Shown in pieces: positions 24,208-32,945 of a DNA stretch of 64,000 nt. This stretch comes from an uncultured Clostridia bacterium (lineage in GTDB: Bacteria > Bacillota > Clostridia > Christensenellales > Borkfalkiaceae), in assembly GCA_934248055.1 (NCBI GenBank), contig CAKQKI010000002.1, positions 124,001 through 188,000 of the forward strand. The letters run 5' to 3'. The number at the start of each line of letters is the position of its first letter. Position 1 is the stretch's first letter. The position numbers and the translations under genes were made by a program. The notes beneath the pieces were generated by a model that was not told the DNA's origin, ran no database searches, and saw only the letters and a list, made by a program, of their open reading frames with translations.

Positions 24208-25401
24208 TTAAACAGTTTCGCCGTCCGTTTTGTTGCAAATATCTTTCAGATTTTTCCAAAATTTTTCCAAAGAGCCGTTTTCGCCTATCGTTTCATTTAT
24301 AAACTTTTCGTAATCTTTATCGGATATAGCGTCTTTCGGCGCGTTGTATTTATCAGCAAATTCTTTTTCTCTGTACGCCGAAAGCGAATTAAGACTTTCG
24401 CTGAGTTCGCCGAGATATTCTTCTACCGTTACGGGAACGCTGTTTATCCTTTCAAACACGTCGCGTAGCGGTGAATCGATCGGAAGCAAGCCGACTAAAA
24501 ATTCCATTTTCTTTTTGAAAATCTTATAGTTTTTTTCGATTTCTTTAAGACAATCGTTTGCCGCGTCGTAACAACTCAATAATCTCAGAGTTGTTTCGTT
24601 TTCGCTTATCGTCGCTTTCAGAAGTTCTATTTTTCTTTCGATCGAAAAATACTTGTCGTAAATATTCTTTACCGCTTCGTCGTCGAGATCGCGGTTATTG
24701 TTAAAACGTTCGCCGTAAAGCGTTTTCGCGTCTTTTAAAATTACGGTTGCTTTTTTAATCGTACCGCTATAAAAACTCGCGCGGGAAAGCAAAGTGTCTT
24801 CGCTTACTTCGCTTTTCGCAACGGCAACGTAATAGCCTTTTTCCTTGAAATACGCCTGCAAGCCTTTTTTTGCGGAATTGAGAACGCCTTTAGAGCCGCC
24901 TTTCAATCCGCTAAGACGGACAGCCGATCTGTTTTCTATATCGAGATATCCGAGTTTTGCCGCGCGGTCGGTGTAAGTTTTAAGCGCGTCGGCAAGCGAA
25001 TATCCTTTCATCGAATTTACCGTTTCTTCGTTGCTTAAAACGACGTCTGCGTCGGGATTGAGCGAGTTTACCGATACCACGATACCGTCTTCGTCGGTAA
25101 CAAGCACTACGGCGGGGTTGATTTCGTAAGTAAACATATAGTTTACGGGGATTTTCGGCTTACCCGCGTTTATCGCGATAATCAGAATAGTCGATAAAAG
25201 CACGAGCGCAAGAAAAAGCGCGGTTGATATGACGCTTAACTTATTCGACGTAAGCACGGCTAAGGTGTTGCCGCCCGCGTTCACCGCGTTGTCGCGGCTC
25301 TCTGTTTCTATGGGAGCGTTCAGAACGTCCTCGCGTAGAGAAGGCGCGGACTTTTCAAACTCTTCCGATATTAAATTTTCAATCGAGTTGAATTTTTTCA
25401 T
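24208..25401 (-). CDS. Membrane anti-sigma factor with RsgI-like extracellular domain
   Basis: 397 residues. A cytoplasmic head of about 55 residues, without an HxxxCxxC zinc motif, leads to one membrane segment (VISTALFLALVLLSTILIIA). The extracellular part begins with YEINPAVVLVTDEDGIVVSV, then NSLNPDADVV, the RsgI pattern in which a short beta domain follows the membrane. About 200 mainly helical residues complete it. Its start overlaps the sigma factor gene by 4 bp (ATGA), the usual layout of a sigma/anti-sigma pair. RsgI normally controls SigI-type factors; here the partner is an ECF-type sigma. The signal is unknown. Confidence 0.7.
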   Translation of the reverse strand: MKKFNSIENLISEEFEKSAPSLREDVLNAPIETESRDNAVNAGGNTLAVLTSNKLSVISTALFLALVLLSTILIIAINAGKPKIPVNYMFTYEINPAVVLVTDEDGIVVSVNSLNPDADVVLSNEETVNSMKGYSLADALKTYTDRAAKLGYLDIENRSAVRLSGLKGGSKGVLNSAKKGLQAYFKEKGYYVAVAKSEVSEDTLLSRASFYSGTIKKATVILKDAKTLYGERFNNNRDLDDEAVKNIYDKYFSIERKIELLKATISENETTLRLLSCYDAANDCLKEIEKNYKIFKKKMEFLVGLLPIDSPLRDVFERINSVPVTVEEYLGELSESLNSLSAYREKEFADKYNAPKDAISDKDYEKFINETIGENGSLEKFWKNLKDICNKTDGETV

Positions 25402-25928
25402 ATACCGTCCTCCTTTAATTCGTTCTTAAGTTTGTCTATCGCGCGCTTATACTTCGAAGTGACCGTACCCGTGGGAACGCCGAGCATTTTCGCTATTTCT
25501 CTGTGCTTATAACCGAAAACCGCGTAAAGCGAAATTATTCTTTGCTCTTCTTCGGTAAGCGACCTTTTCATCGCCGCCAGAACGTCGTTTCTCTCGTCTT
25601 TTCTCTCGGAAAAGTCATCCGTTTTCAAGTTATCGTCAAGAACCGCGGTTTGTTTCGATTTTGATTTTTCAATCTCGGTGAGCGCGGTATTTTTGGCAAT
25701 TTGCAAAATCCAGGCAAGCCCGTTCGTACCCGCGTTATATTTAGAGATGTTTTTCTTGATTTTCAAAAAAACCGTCTGAAGCGCGTCTTCGGTATCTTCG
25801 CGCGAATCGAAGTATGTAAACAAAAACGAATACACGCCGCGACGGGTCGCAAGATACAACCTTTCAAACGCCGCGTTATCCCCGTTTTTAACGAGAGAAA
25901 GTTCACGGTCGATCTCGCGCTTATTCAT
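25398..25928 (-). CDS. ECF-type RNA polymerase sigma factor
   Basis: 176-residue two-domain sigma factor. Sigma-2 covers about residues 10-80 (AFERLYLATRRGVYSFLFTY, then DTEDALQTVFLKI, then ILQIAKNTA) and sigma-4 about 118-170 (SLTEEEQRIISLYAVFGYKH, then REIAKMLGVPTGTVTSKYKRA). A ribosome binding site AAGGAAG precedes the ATG at 25928. Upstream on the minus strand is a GCAAC element (26009-26013), similar to ECF -35 boxes, about 80 bp before the start; it could be an autoregulated promoter but the -10 part is not clear. The following anti-sigma gene overlaps by 4 bp. Confidence 0.9.
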   Translation of the reverse strand: MNKREIDRELSLVKNGDNAAFERLYLATRRGVYSFLFTYFDSREDTEDALQTVFLKIKKNISKYNAGTNGLAWILQIAKNTALTEIEKSKSKQTAVLDDNLKTDDFSERKDERNDVLAAMKRSLTEEEQRIISLYAVFGYKHREIAKMLGVPTGTVTSKYKRAIDKLKNELKEDGI

Positions 25929-26023
25929 TTGCGTTTACTTCCTTTTGTAAAATTATTCTGTTTTCCGAATACATATTCTACCTATTAAACTATAAAAATA
26001 TTGTTTTTGTTGCAAGTTTTGAA

Positions 26024-26052
26024 AATTTATCGGTAAATAAAGTCGTTTACCG
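26024..26052 (-). terminator. Weak terminator after fhs
   Basis: A 7-bp stem (CGGTAAA/TTTACCG) with an 8-nt loop, ending in an AT-rich stretch about 28 bp after the fhs stop codon. It lacks a proper U-run, so termination here is uncertain. Confidence 0.35.
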
Positions 26053-26080
26053 TTTAAAATCACGCCGAAAAGGGTTTTTA

Positions 26081-27748
26081 TCAGAATAAACCCGTAATAT
26101 TTCCGTTATCGTCTACGTCGATATTTTCGGCTGCGGGAATTTTAGGAAGCCCCGGCATCGTTAAAATATCTCCCGTATACGCAACTATAAACCCCGCTCC
26201 CGCGGAAATTTTAAGGTCTTTAACGGTGATTTTGAAATTATCGGGAGCGCATATTTTTGTTTTGTCGTCCGAAAAACTGTACTGCGTTTTCGCAACGCAT
26301 ACGGGATAGTCCGAAAACCCGAGTTTTTCTATTGCGGCAAGTTGCTTTTCGGCGTTTTCGGTAAATTCCGCGCCTGTTCCGCGATAAACTTTTTTAACTA
26401 TCTTTTCTATTTTTTCTTTAATCGTGTCGCCGCTGTCGTAACAGAACTTCAAATCTCCCGCTTTTCCGTCTGCAATTTCAATCACGGCTTTCGCAAGGTC
26501 TTCCGCGCCCTTGCCCCCGTCTTCGTAAACGGTAGACAACACTGCTTTTATCCCCCTGCTTTCAAGTTCCGATATAAGAGTTTCGGTTTCTTTTGCGGTA
26601 TCCGCGGGGAAGCGGTTAACCGCAACTACGAGCGGCAGATTGAAAACGTTTTTAATATTGCTTGCGTGTCTTAAAAGATTCGGAATACCTTTTATAAGAG
26701 CATCGGTGTTTTCCACGGAAAGTTCGTCTTTTTTGACGCCGCCGTGCATTTTCAGGGCGCGGATAGTGGCTACGAGAACCACCGCGCTCGGTTTAAATCC
26801 CGTCGCTTTGCATTTTATGTCGAAAAATTTTTCCGCGCCGAGATCCGCCCCGAATCCCGCTTCCGTAACGGCGTAATCGGCAGCGCCGATCGCCGTTTCG
26901 GTGGCAATTACCGAGTTACAGCCGTGAGCGATATTCGCAAACGGACCGCCGTGAACGATTGCGGGCGTGCCTTCGAGAGTCTGCACGAGATTAGGCTTTA
27001 ACGCGTCTTTTAAAAGCGCGGTCATTGCGCCCGCCGCCTTTAAATCTCCCGCGGTTACGGGCTTGTCGGAAAAATCGTAAGCGACTATGATTTCCGAGAG
27101 TCTTTTTTTAAGGTCCTTTAAAGACGAGGCAAGACACAGTATCGCCATCACTTCCGAAGCGACGGTTATATCGAAGCCGTCGCTTCTCGGAACGCCGTTC
27201 GTTTTGCCGCCCAAGCCGTCCGTTATAACGCGAAGTTGCCTGTCGTTCATATCGACCGCGCGTTTTATTTTTATCGTTTCGGCGTTTATGTTAAGCGCGT
27301 TGCCCTGATAAATATGATTGTCAAGCATCGCGCAAAGCAAATTCTGAGCCGCTCCGACGGCATGAAAATCACCCGTAAAATGAAGATTTATGTCTTCCAT
27401 CGGCACTACCTGCGCGTAACCGCCGCCCGCCGCTCCGCCTTTTATTCCGAAAACGGGTCCGAGCGAAGGCTCTCTCAGCGCAACGCAAACTTTCTTGCCA
27501 AGCCTTGAAAGACCGTCGGCAAGACCTATGGTAGTGGTGGTTTTTCCTTCGCCGGCTGCGGTAGGAGTTATCGCGGTAACGAGTATGAGTTTTCCGCGTT
27601 TTGTTCCCTTTCCGACGGCGGTATAGTCGATTTTCGCCTTATATTTTCCGTAGCGTTCGAGATTATCTTCGCTTATTCCGATTTTTTCCGCTATTTCGGC
27701 AATATCTTTCATTTTGCATTCGCGCGCGATTTCAATATCCGTTTTCAT
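26081..27748 (-). CDS. fhs: Formate-tetrahydrofolate ligase
   Basis: 555-residue enzyme making 10-formyl-THF from formate, THF and ATP. The P-loop TPTAAGEGKTTTTIGL lies near residues 61-76, followed by REPSLGPVFGIKGGAAGGGY and later GGPFANIAHGCNSV, all typical. Length is normal. No other Wood-Ljungdahl genes are adjacent, so it more likely feeds purine and formyl-Met synthesis than acetogenesis in this context. It begins 20 bp after the terminator of rhaA; its own promoter is not obvious, so readthrough may contribute. Confidence 0.97.
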   Translation of the reverse strand: MKTDIEIARECKMKDIAEIAEKIGISEDNLERYGKYKAKIDYTAVGKGTKRGKLILVTAITPTAAGEGKTTTTIGLADGLSRLGKKVCVALREPSLGPVFGIKGGAAGGGYAQVVPMEDINLHFTGDFHAVGAAQNLLCAMLDNHIYQGNALNINAETIKIKRAVDMNDRQLRVITDGLGGKTNGVPRSDGFDITVASEVMAILCLASSLKDLKKRLSEIIVAYDFSDKPVTAGDLKAAGAMTALLKDALKPNLVQTLEGTPAIVHGGPFANIAHGCNSVIATETAIGAADYAVTEAGFGADLGAEKFFDIKCKATGFKPSAVVLVATIRALKMHGGVKKDELSVENTDALIKGIPNLLRHASNIKNVFNLPLVVAVNRFPADTAKETETLISELESRGIKAVLSTVYEDGGKGAEDLAKAVIEIADGKAGDLKFCYDSGDTIKEKIEKIVKKVYRGTGAEFTENAEKQLAAIEKLGFSDYPVCVAKTQYSFSDDKTKICAPDNFKITVKDLKISAGAGFIVAYTGDILTMPGLPKIPAAENIDVDDNGNITGLF

Positions 27749-27761
27749 CTTTTATCCTTTA

Positions 27762-27788
27762 ACAAAAAGACCGCCGTCAAGCGGTCTT
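27762..27788 (-). terminator. Intrinsic terminator between rhaA and fhs
   Basis: Perfect 8-bp stem AAGACCGC/GCGGTCTT (27767-27788) followed on the minus strand by TTTTTGTT. It lies 8 bp after the rhaA stop and ends just before the fhs start region. Confidence 0.85.
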
Positions 27789-27795
27789 AAAAATT

Positions 27796-29037
27796 TCAGT
27801 TTCTTTTAAGAAGAACTTCGTTTTCGTACTTTTTAATCACTTCGGAGTAGTTTTCGTCTAACCCTTCGCGGCGGAGATATTCGTTCCATACGTCGCCGAA
27901 AGGAAGGGTTTTAACTTCTTCCTGCTTTATCATAAGATCGGTAAAATCCGCGTTTTCCTGTAAATTTTTAAGATACGCGTTCGGAAGAAGAAGGGCGTTT
28001 AAAAGCGCTTTTTCCATACTTCTCATTCCTACCACCCACGCGGCGATACGATTTATGCTTGCGTCGAAATAATCGAGCGCTATGTAAACTTTGTTTATAG
28101 CGTCGTTTCTGACTATCTCTTTCGCTATTTCTTTGGTTTCGTCGTCTAAAATAACCACGTGGTCGCTGTCCCACCTTACGCCGCGCGTAACGTGAAGGGC
28201 TATTTCGTTAAAATAACATAACAGCGCGGAAATTTTATCCGAAACGACTTCCGTGGGATGATAATGCCCGTTATCCATAAGCGGAAGAATACCGCGCGTA
28301 GCCGCGTATAAAAGAGTAAACTCTCCGCTGCCCGCCGTGTAACTTTCAACGCCTATTCCGAACACTTTGGATTCGACGCACACTTTAACGAGATTTTTAT
28401 CGTACCCTACCGAAAGGATTTCGTCAAGACTTTTAAGATACCTTTCGCGCGGAGACAAGCGGTCGGACGGAACGTCTTTGAACCCGTCGCCTATCCAGAT
28501 ATTCATAACGCAGGGAACGCCCGTTTCTTTTGCAAAATATTCCGCTATTTTTATGCAAGCCCGACCGTGACGAACCCAGTAAGCGCGTACTTCTTCGTCC
28601 GGGCTTGTGAGCGAAAGTCCGTTTTTAACCATTTTGTGCGAAAAGAAAGTGGGGTTAAAGTCTATGCCCACGCCGTGCTTTTTGGCAAAATCGACCCATA
28701 CTTTGAAATGTTCGGGGCGTAAAGCGTCGCGCTCGGCTCTGTTTTCTTCGGTCATTACGGCGTAGCACGAATGCACGTTGATTTTCTTTTTCCCGGGCGC
28801 AAGCGAAAGCGCGAGTTCGTAGTCGCGCATAAGTTCTTCGGGATTGCGCGCCCTGCCGGGATAATTGCCCGTAGTCTGAATTCCGCCGGAAAGTTTACCC
28901 GTGGAATCGAAGCCGATAACGTCGTCCCCCTGCCAGCAATGCACCGACACGGGTATATTTTTAACTGTTTCGAGCGCGGCTTCCGCGTCAACGCCGTATT
29001 GCTTATATATCTTCTTTGCTTCTTCAAATCTCGTCAT
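27796..29037 (-). CDS. rhaA: L-rhamnose isomerase
   Basis: 413-residue RhaA, which converts L-rhamnose to L-rhamnulose with Mn2+. The N-terminal part PVSVHCWQGDDVIGFD and GGIQTTGNYPGRARNPEEL are diagnostic, as are NVHSCYA, HGVGIDFNPTFFSHK and MDNGHYHPTEVV with metal-ligand acids and histidines. Length matches the family. No rhamnulokinase, aldolase or transporter is adjacent, so the pathway genes must be elsewhere. It is a single-gene unit with its own promoter and terminator. Confidence 0.95.
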   Translation of the reverse strand: MTRFEEAKKIYKQYGVDAEAALETVKNIPVSVHCWQGDDVIGFDSTGKLSGGIQTTGNYPGRARNPEELMRDYELALSLAPGKKKINVHSCYAVMTEENRAERDALRPEHFKVWVDFAKKHGVGIDFNPTFFSHKMVKNGLSLTSPDEEVRAYWVRHGRACIKIAEYFAKETGVPCVMNIWIGDGFKDVPSDRLSPRERYLKSLDEILSVGYDKNLVKVCVESKVFGIGVESYTAGSGEFTLLYAATRGILPLMDNGHYHPTEVVSDKISALLCYFNEIALHVTRGVRWDSDHVVILDDETKEIAKEIVRNDAINKVYIALDYFDASINRIAAWVVGMRSMEKALLNALLLPNAYLKNLQENADFTDLMIKQEEVKTLPFGDVWNEYLRREGLDENYSEVIKKYENEVLLKRN

Positions 29038-29088
29038 ACTTAACTCCTTAAAACGAAAAATTTGTTCGGTAGGGAATACCTAATATAT

Positions 29089-29117
29089 ATAATATATTAT
29101 CTTCTTAAAAAAATCAA
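29089..29117 (-). promoter_or_regulatory. Promoter of rhaA
   Basis: Minus-strand TTGATT (29112-29117) and TATTAT (29089-29094), spacer 17 bp. The start region contains a small inverted repeat (TAGG-N5-CCTA) that could be an operator. An AAGGAG site precedes the ATG at 29037. Confidence 0.5.
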
Positions 29118-29139
29118 GGCTATATACGGACTTGCGATT

Positions 29140-29337
29140 TTATTTTTCTTTATAGTAAAGCCTGCAATGGCAAAAACCTTCAAAATCGGGATCGGCAATC
29201 TGATCGCGAAATTCTTTGCACATGCATAAAGTATCGTCCGTTTTCTGAATTCTGCACGGGCAATACCCGTCTTTTCTTTTTAAGCCTTCGCGTATCGCCG
29301 CCACAATTTTTTTATCGGGATTAAAATATATTTTCAT
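29140..29337 (-). CDS. Ferredoxin-thioredoxin reductase catalytic-domain-like protein
   Basis: 65 residues. Three paired cysteine motifs, CPC, CMC and CHC, are arranged as GYCPCRIQ... , TLCMCKEF and GFCHCRLY. This is the layout of the catalytic beta chain of ferredoxin:thioredoxin reductase, which uses a [4Fe-4S] cluster and a redox-active disulfide to reduce thioredoxin-like partners. The second motif is CMC, not the usual CPC, and the spacing between the first two is short. No variable subunit is nearby, as in other anaerobe versions. Its start overlaps the phosphopantetheinyl transferase gene by 17 bp. Confidence 0.8.
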   Translation of the reverse strand: MKIYFNPDKKIVAAIREGLKRKDGYCPCRIQKTDDTLCMCKEFRDQIADPDFEGFCHCRLYYKEK

Positions 29338-29872
29338 AATCTTTTTTTATTAACTCCGCATTTTTATTTTTATAAAAAATCGAAAAAACGTAATTCTCTC
29401 CGCAAATTTCCGCTTCTTCGGTTATGCCTTCGAACAGTTCCGCGTCGGTGCTTTTAACCGCTTTTATAACGCATTCGCGCTTCGTCCACTTTTCAACGGC
29501 GTTTTCTTTTTCCGCATTTAAAAGTTTTGCCGCTTTTTCGGAAAGTTTTCTTTTTGCGCTTTCTATATCCGCGCCGAGCGGCATATTTTCGGTTGAAAAC
29601 GCCGCCATAACCGCGTTTTCGGAATGCGAAAGCGAAACGGGAACGCAGGCAACGGGCTTTCCGTCGTTTTCGAATTCAACGCTTTTAAGAGTTTTGCCCG
29701 TTACCGATTTATACAATGCAAACAACAATTTCCATGCGGCAAAACTTCGGTTTTTATCGTCCGTCAACTTATATTTCATACAATGCCCGACGATATTATC
29801 GGGTAATTCCGTTTGCTTTTTTAAAATTTCGCCGCACGGCGCGCAGGCGAAATAAACTTTTGCTCTGCACAT
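29321..29872 (-). CDS. 4'-phosphopantetheinyl transferase (Sfp-like)
   Basis: 183 residues. It transfers the phosphopantetheine arm of CoA to carrier proteins. The signature acids are in GADIES (residues 100-105) and the motif WTKRECVIKA (129-138); LSHSENAVMAAF precedes them. The N-terminal half is short and cysteine-rich. The start was placed at the ATG at 29872, two bases after the stop of the ABC permease gene, instead of an in-frame codon within that gene. It may serve as the cell's holo-ACP synthase or act on a secondary carrier protein; the window does not decide. Confidence 0.8.
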   Translation of the reverse strand: MCRAKVYFACAPCGEILKKQTELPDNIVGHCMKYKLTDDKNRSFAAWKLLFALYKSVTGKTLKSVEFENDGKPVACVPVSLSHSENAVMAAFSTENMPLGADIESAKRKLSEKAAKLLNAEKENAVEKWTKRECVIKAVKSTDAELFEGITEEAEICGENYVFSIFYKNKNAELIKKDYENIF

Positions 29873-29873
29873 T

Positions 29874-31025
29874 TTACTTGTCGAACATAATCTTTTCGGA
29901 ATCGAACATTTTTGCAAGTATCGCAACGCCCGCTCCGACGAGCGCAAGATTTACCGCTACGGTAACTAAGAAATCTATGCCGTTCAACGCTCCTGTGATG
30001 GCGGACGATATAATCTGCACCGCGTTATAAACGGGAATAAGATACAAAAAGTGATTGTTTACGGGTTTACCCATGGTTATAAACGACGTAATGCCCGTAA
30101 GAATAACTATTATCATAACGGGGGTTGCGAGTTGAGTTGCTTCTTTAACGCTTTTTGCAAAGCACGACACTATGGATAAAATAACCGTAAACAGTAAAAC
30201 GAGAGTTATTAAAATCGCGAAAATCGCGAAATACCCGCCGACTGAAATTTTCACGGCAAATTCGCCCGCGCCCGCGCTATTGCCCATTATGCGCGGCAAA
30301 GAAGCGATTAAGCCTATAAACGAAGACGTTGCCGATACGAGCGACGTAACCGACAGCGCAAGTATTTTTCCTATCGCTATACTGCTTCTTTTTACCGGCG
30401 TTACGAGAAGGGTCGCAAGCGTTCCCCTTTCTTTTTCGCCCGCTATCGATTCCGTTGCCGCCGCAAGACAGCCCGTTATCAGGAATATTACGAGCATATA
30501 CGGCAAGAGCATGGAAACGATCATATTCATAACGTCTTCGTCGGTATCCGCGCTTTCGGGAATTATTAAAAACTTGTAATCCGACGGATCTACCTGAAAT
30601 TGCGAAAGCGCGCCGTAATAATACGAATAAATCGTCTGCGATTCCGTAGATTTTTGCGAATAAATAAACTCTATCACGGGTTTTTCCGCGCCGCCGCCCG
30701 AAAAATCGCCTTTATAGTTTATATAAAGATGCGCTTTGCCGTCTTTGATTTCAGATTTTATTTCGTCTACGGTTTTATCGCCTTTTCCGAGAACTTTAAT
30801 ATTGTATGCGTCGCTGTGATTTATACTCTCGTACGCCGACGCCTGATTGTCGATATAAACCTTGTAAACTTCGGCTTTTCCGCTCGTAATTCCGCTCATA
30901 AACAAGCCCATAATCGTATAAATAACGAAAATCAGAACGCCGGGGAGCAAAAGTCCCGAAAGCAGTCGTTTATCGCCGAAAAATCGCCTGAGTTCTTTTT
31001 TGGTTATAGTGAGAATCTGTTTCAT
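29874..31025 (-). CDS. ABC-2 type permease (NatB-like)
   Basis: 383 residues. The layout is one N-terminal membrane segment (LLSGLLLPGVLIFVIYTIMG), a large extracellular domain of about 130 residues, then five segments near the C-terminus. The motif AATESIAGEKERGTLATLLVTP is characteristic of the NatB/YhaP family of sodium or drug exporters. It is encoded 2 bp after its ATPase gene. It may export Na+ or another toxic compound; the substrate is not evident. Confidence 0.85.
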   Translation of the reverse strand: MKQILTITKKELRRFFGDKRLLSGLLLPGVLIFVIYTIMGLFMSGITSGKAEVYKVYIDNQASAYESINHSDAYNIKVLGKGDKTVDEIKSEIKDGKAHLYINYKGDFSGGGAEKPVIEFIYSQKSTESQTIYSYYYGALSQFQVDPSDYKFLIIPESADTDEDVMNMIVSMLLPYMLVIFLITGCLAAATESIAGEKERGTLATLLVTPVKRSSIAIGKILALSVTSLVSATSSFIGLIASLPRIMGNSAGAGEFAVKISVGGYFAIFAILITLVLLFTVILSIVSCFAKSVKEATQLATPVMIIVILTGITSFITMGKPVNNHFLYLIPVYNAVQIISSAITGALNGIDFLVTVAVNLALVGAGVAILAKMFDSEKIMFDK

Positions 31026-31027
31026 AT

Positions 31028-31807
31028 TTATTTTTCATTCCCCTTTTTTTCAACGTAAACGTCAAAGAAAACTTCTTCCAGGGGCTTATTTGCGGTAATT
31101 TCCGAAAGAGTTCCTTCGAGAGCGACCTTGCCGTCGATTATTATTGCTAATCTGTCGCATATTTTTTCTACAAGCGAGAAAATATGCGTGGAAATAATTA
31201 TCGTTTTTCCCTTATCTCTTAATTCTTTAAGATAGTCCGTAACGGTTTTTGCGGTGATTACGTCAAGACCGTTCGTAGGCTCGTCGAAAACGATAACTTC
31301 GGGATCGTGAACGAGCGACACGGCAATTGAAATTTTTTGCTTCATTCCCGTAGACAAATCGCCCACTTTCACTTCTCTGAATTCGTCTATGCCGAATCGG
31401 GAAAACAGTTCTTTTTTTCTCATATTCCTGTCGGCTTCGCTTACTCCGTGAAGTTCCGAAAAATAATCGAATAAATAATTCGGCGTGAAAAAGTCTTCGA
31501 GTTTGAGTTCGCTCGTTAAAAAGCCTATTTTTTCACGGACTTTTTCGGGGTTTTTAGTTACGGAACAGCCGCACACGACAACGTCGCCCGCGTCTGCTTT
31601 TATAAGGGTCGAAATAATTCTCAAAGTGGTTGTTTTTCCCGCACCGTTAGGACCTAACAATCCGTATATCTCTCCGCGCCCGGCCGTGAACGACAAATCG
31701 TCGACCGCAACTTTTACTTTGTCTGCGGTGCGATTTATTTTACGCTGTTTGTTAGATAATTTAAACGTTTTTTTAAGACCGCTTACTATGAGTATATCTT
31801 CTTTCAT
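31028..31807 (-). CDS. ABC transporter ATP-binding protein (NatA-like)
   Basis: 259-residue ATPase with Walker A GLLGPNGAGKTT, signature LSTGMKQKISIA and Walker B VIVFDEPTNGLD, then a switch His in ISTHIF. The sequence is typical of the NatA branch of ABC-2 exporters. It pairs with the permease encoded next. An AAGGAGA site precedes the ATG at 31807, which lies 24 bp after the ArsP_2-type exporter gene, so the copA operon probably continues here. Confidence 0.9.
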   Translation of the reverse strand: MKEDILIVSGLKKTFKLSNKQRKINRTADKVKVAVDDLSFTAGRGEIYGLLGPNGAGKTTTLRIISTLIKADAGDVVVCGCSVTKNPEKVREKIGFLTSELKLEDFFTPNYLFDYFSELHGVSEADRNMRKKELFSRFGIDEFREVKVGDLSTGMKQKISIAVSLVHDPEVIVFDEPTNGLDVITAKTVTDYLKELRDKGKTIIISTHIFSLVEKICDRLAIIIDGKVALEGTLSEITANKPLEEVFFDVYVEKKGNEK

Positions 31808-31831
31808 TTTTCTCCTTTTAATATAATCGAA

Positions 31832-32722
31832 TTAAACGAAACGAATCAATAAATTCAAAAGCATGCCCGCGCCGACGCTCACCGAATAAAGTATGAGCAA
31901 CATAACGAGATTTCTGCCGATTTTTTTCTTATCTTTCAGGACTATCGCAAGCCCTACGCCCGCGTTTATCGAAAGCCCCGCGAACATACTGCCGAACGCG
32001 ATTCCGCCGTCGATATACAATTGCGTTATCAGTATAGACGACGCGCAATTCGGTATCATTCCGACGAGAGCCGTGAGCGCGGGTTGAAGATAAACTTTGT
32101 TCTGCATGAACGCGCTTATGTTTTCTTCGCCTATAAGTTCAACGATTATTCCGAATGCGAAACTTATTGCAAAAACGAATGCGAAAGTCCTTAACGCGTG
32201 CAGAAGCGGAAACCACAAATACGCCTGAAGTTTAGTTTTCGCTTTGCCGCCTATACACTGCGTGCAGTATTCTTCGGGGTCTATTTTCGGCGCGTTTACG
32301 CCTTTATACCTTACTATGGAAACGCGTTTCGGGGCAAATGCGTTTACGATAAATCCGACGATGACCGCAAGCGCGAATTTAAACCCTAAAAGCGTAAGTA
32401 AAGGAATTATTTTGCCGTGCGTTACAAGCAGCGCGAACGCTTCGTCGCTCGAAGCGATGAAAACGGATAGCAGCGTTCCCGTTTTTATAAAATCTATTTC
32501 GTAAAGTTTAGCCGCCATTACCGAAGCCGAACAACTCGGGAAAAGCCCTACCGCGCTCGCCATGAACGGGGCGAACTTGCCTTTTAATATGTTGCCGTCT
32601 TTAAGAGACGCTTTTCTTTGTAAAAATTCAATTAAAATATACGTTAAAACGAGAAACGGAAATATTATCGCGCTGTCTTTTAAAACGTCGAGAAAAATAT
32701 CGAGTATCGTATCAAAAGTCAT
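31832..32722 (-). CDS. Putative metal exporter of the ArsP_2 / manganese transporter family
   Basis: 296 residues with about ten hydrophobic segments. The repeated motifs GLFPSCSASVMAAKLYE and GMIPNCASSILITQLYID, one per half, mark the ten-TM heavy-metal exporter family often annotated as putative manganese transporter. A CTQCIGG cysteine pair in a loop near residue 155 could bind metal. It follows the copper chaperone gene by 27 bp with a GAGG ribosome binding site. The metal exported is not known; association with copA and copZ points to metal detoxification. Confidence 0.75.
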   Translation of the reverse strand: MTFDTILDIFLDVLKDSAIIFPFLVLTYILIEFLQRKASLKDGNILKGKFAPFMASAVGLFPSCSASVMAAKLYEIDFIKTGTLLSVFIASSDEAFALLVTHGKIIPLLTLLGFKFALAVIVGFIVNAFAPKRVSIVRYKGVNAPKIDPEEYCTQCIGGKAKTKLQAYLWFPLLHALRTFAFVFAISFAFGIIVELIGEENISAFMQNKVYLQPALTALVGMIPNCASSILITQLYIDGGIAFGSMFAGLSINAGVGLAIVLKDKKKIGRNLVMLLILYSVSVGAGMLLNLLIRFV

Positions 32723-32749
32723 TATATGCCTCAGAAAAAGTCTGCCTTT

Positions 32750-32929
32750 TTACTTTTCCGTTTCAAAACCGAGATCTTCGATTATTTCGGTTGCTTTTCC
32801 GATAGTCATACCGTCGAATTCCGCTTCGCCTATTTTAACTTTTAAATTTTTCGCGCCGCCGTCCAGCAGGGCGTTTTCAAGTCTTTTTACGCAATGAGAA
32901 CAACTCATTCCCTTGATTTTAATAACCAT
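32750..32929 (-). CDS. copZ: CopZ-like copper chaperone (HMA domain)
   Basis: A 59-residue single heavy-metal-associated domain. The sequence begins MVIKIKGMSCSHCVKRLENA and contains the metal-binding GMSCSHC motif, followed by a predicted beta-alpha-beta arrangement ending EIIEDLGFETEK. It lies between copA (17 bp upstream) and the ArsP_2-type exporter and has an AAGGAGA ribosome binding site. CopZ delivers Cu(I) to CopA or a regulator. The second half (IGEAEFDGMTIGKATEII) is slightly shorter than usual. Confidence 0.85.
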   Translation of the reverse strand: MVIKIKGMSCSHCVKRLENALLDGGAKNLKVKIGEAEFDGMTIGKATEIIEDLGFETEK

Positions 32930-32945
32930 ACCTGTCTCCTTAATT

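Noticed and set aside
26081..27748. Acetogenesis gene cluster
   Set aside because: Only formate-tetrahydrofolate ligase is present; no other Wood-Ljungdahl genes are adjacent, and the enzyme is widespread in non-acetogens.
27749..27795. Folate-type riboswitch before fhs
   Set aside because: Only 47 bp separate rhaA and fhs, occupied mostly by a terminator; there is no room for an aptamer.
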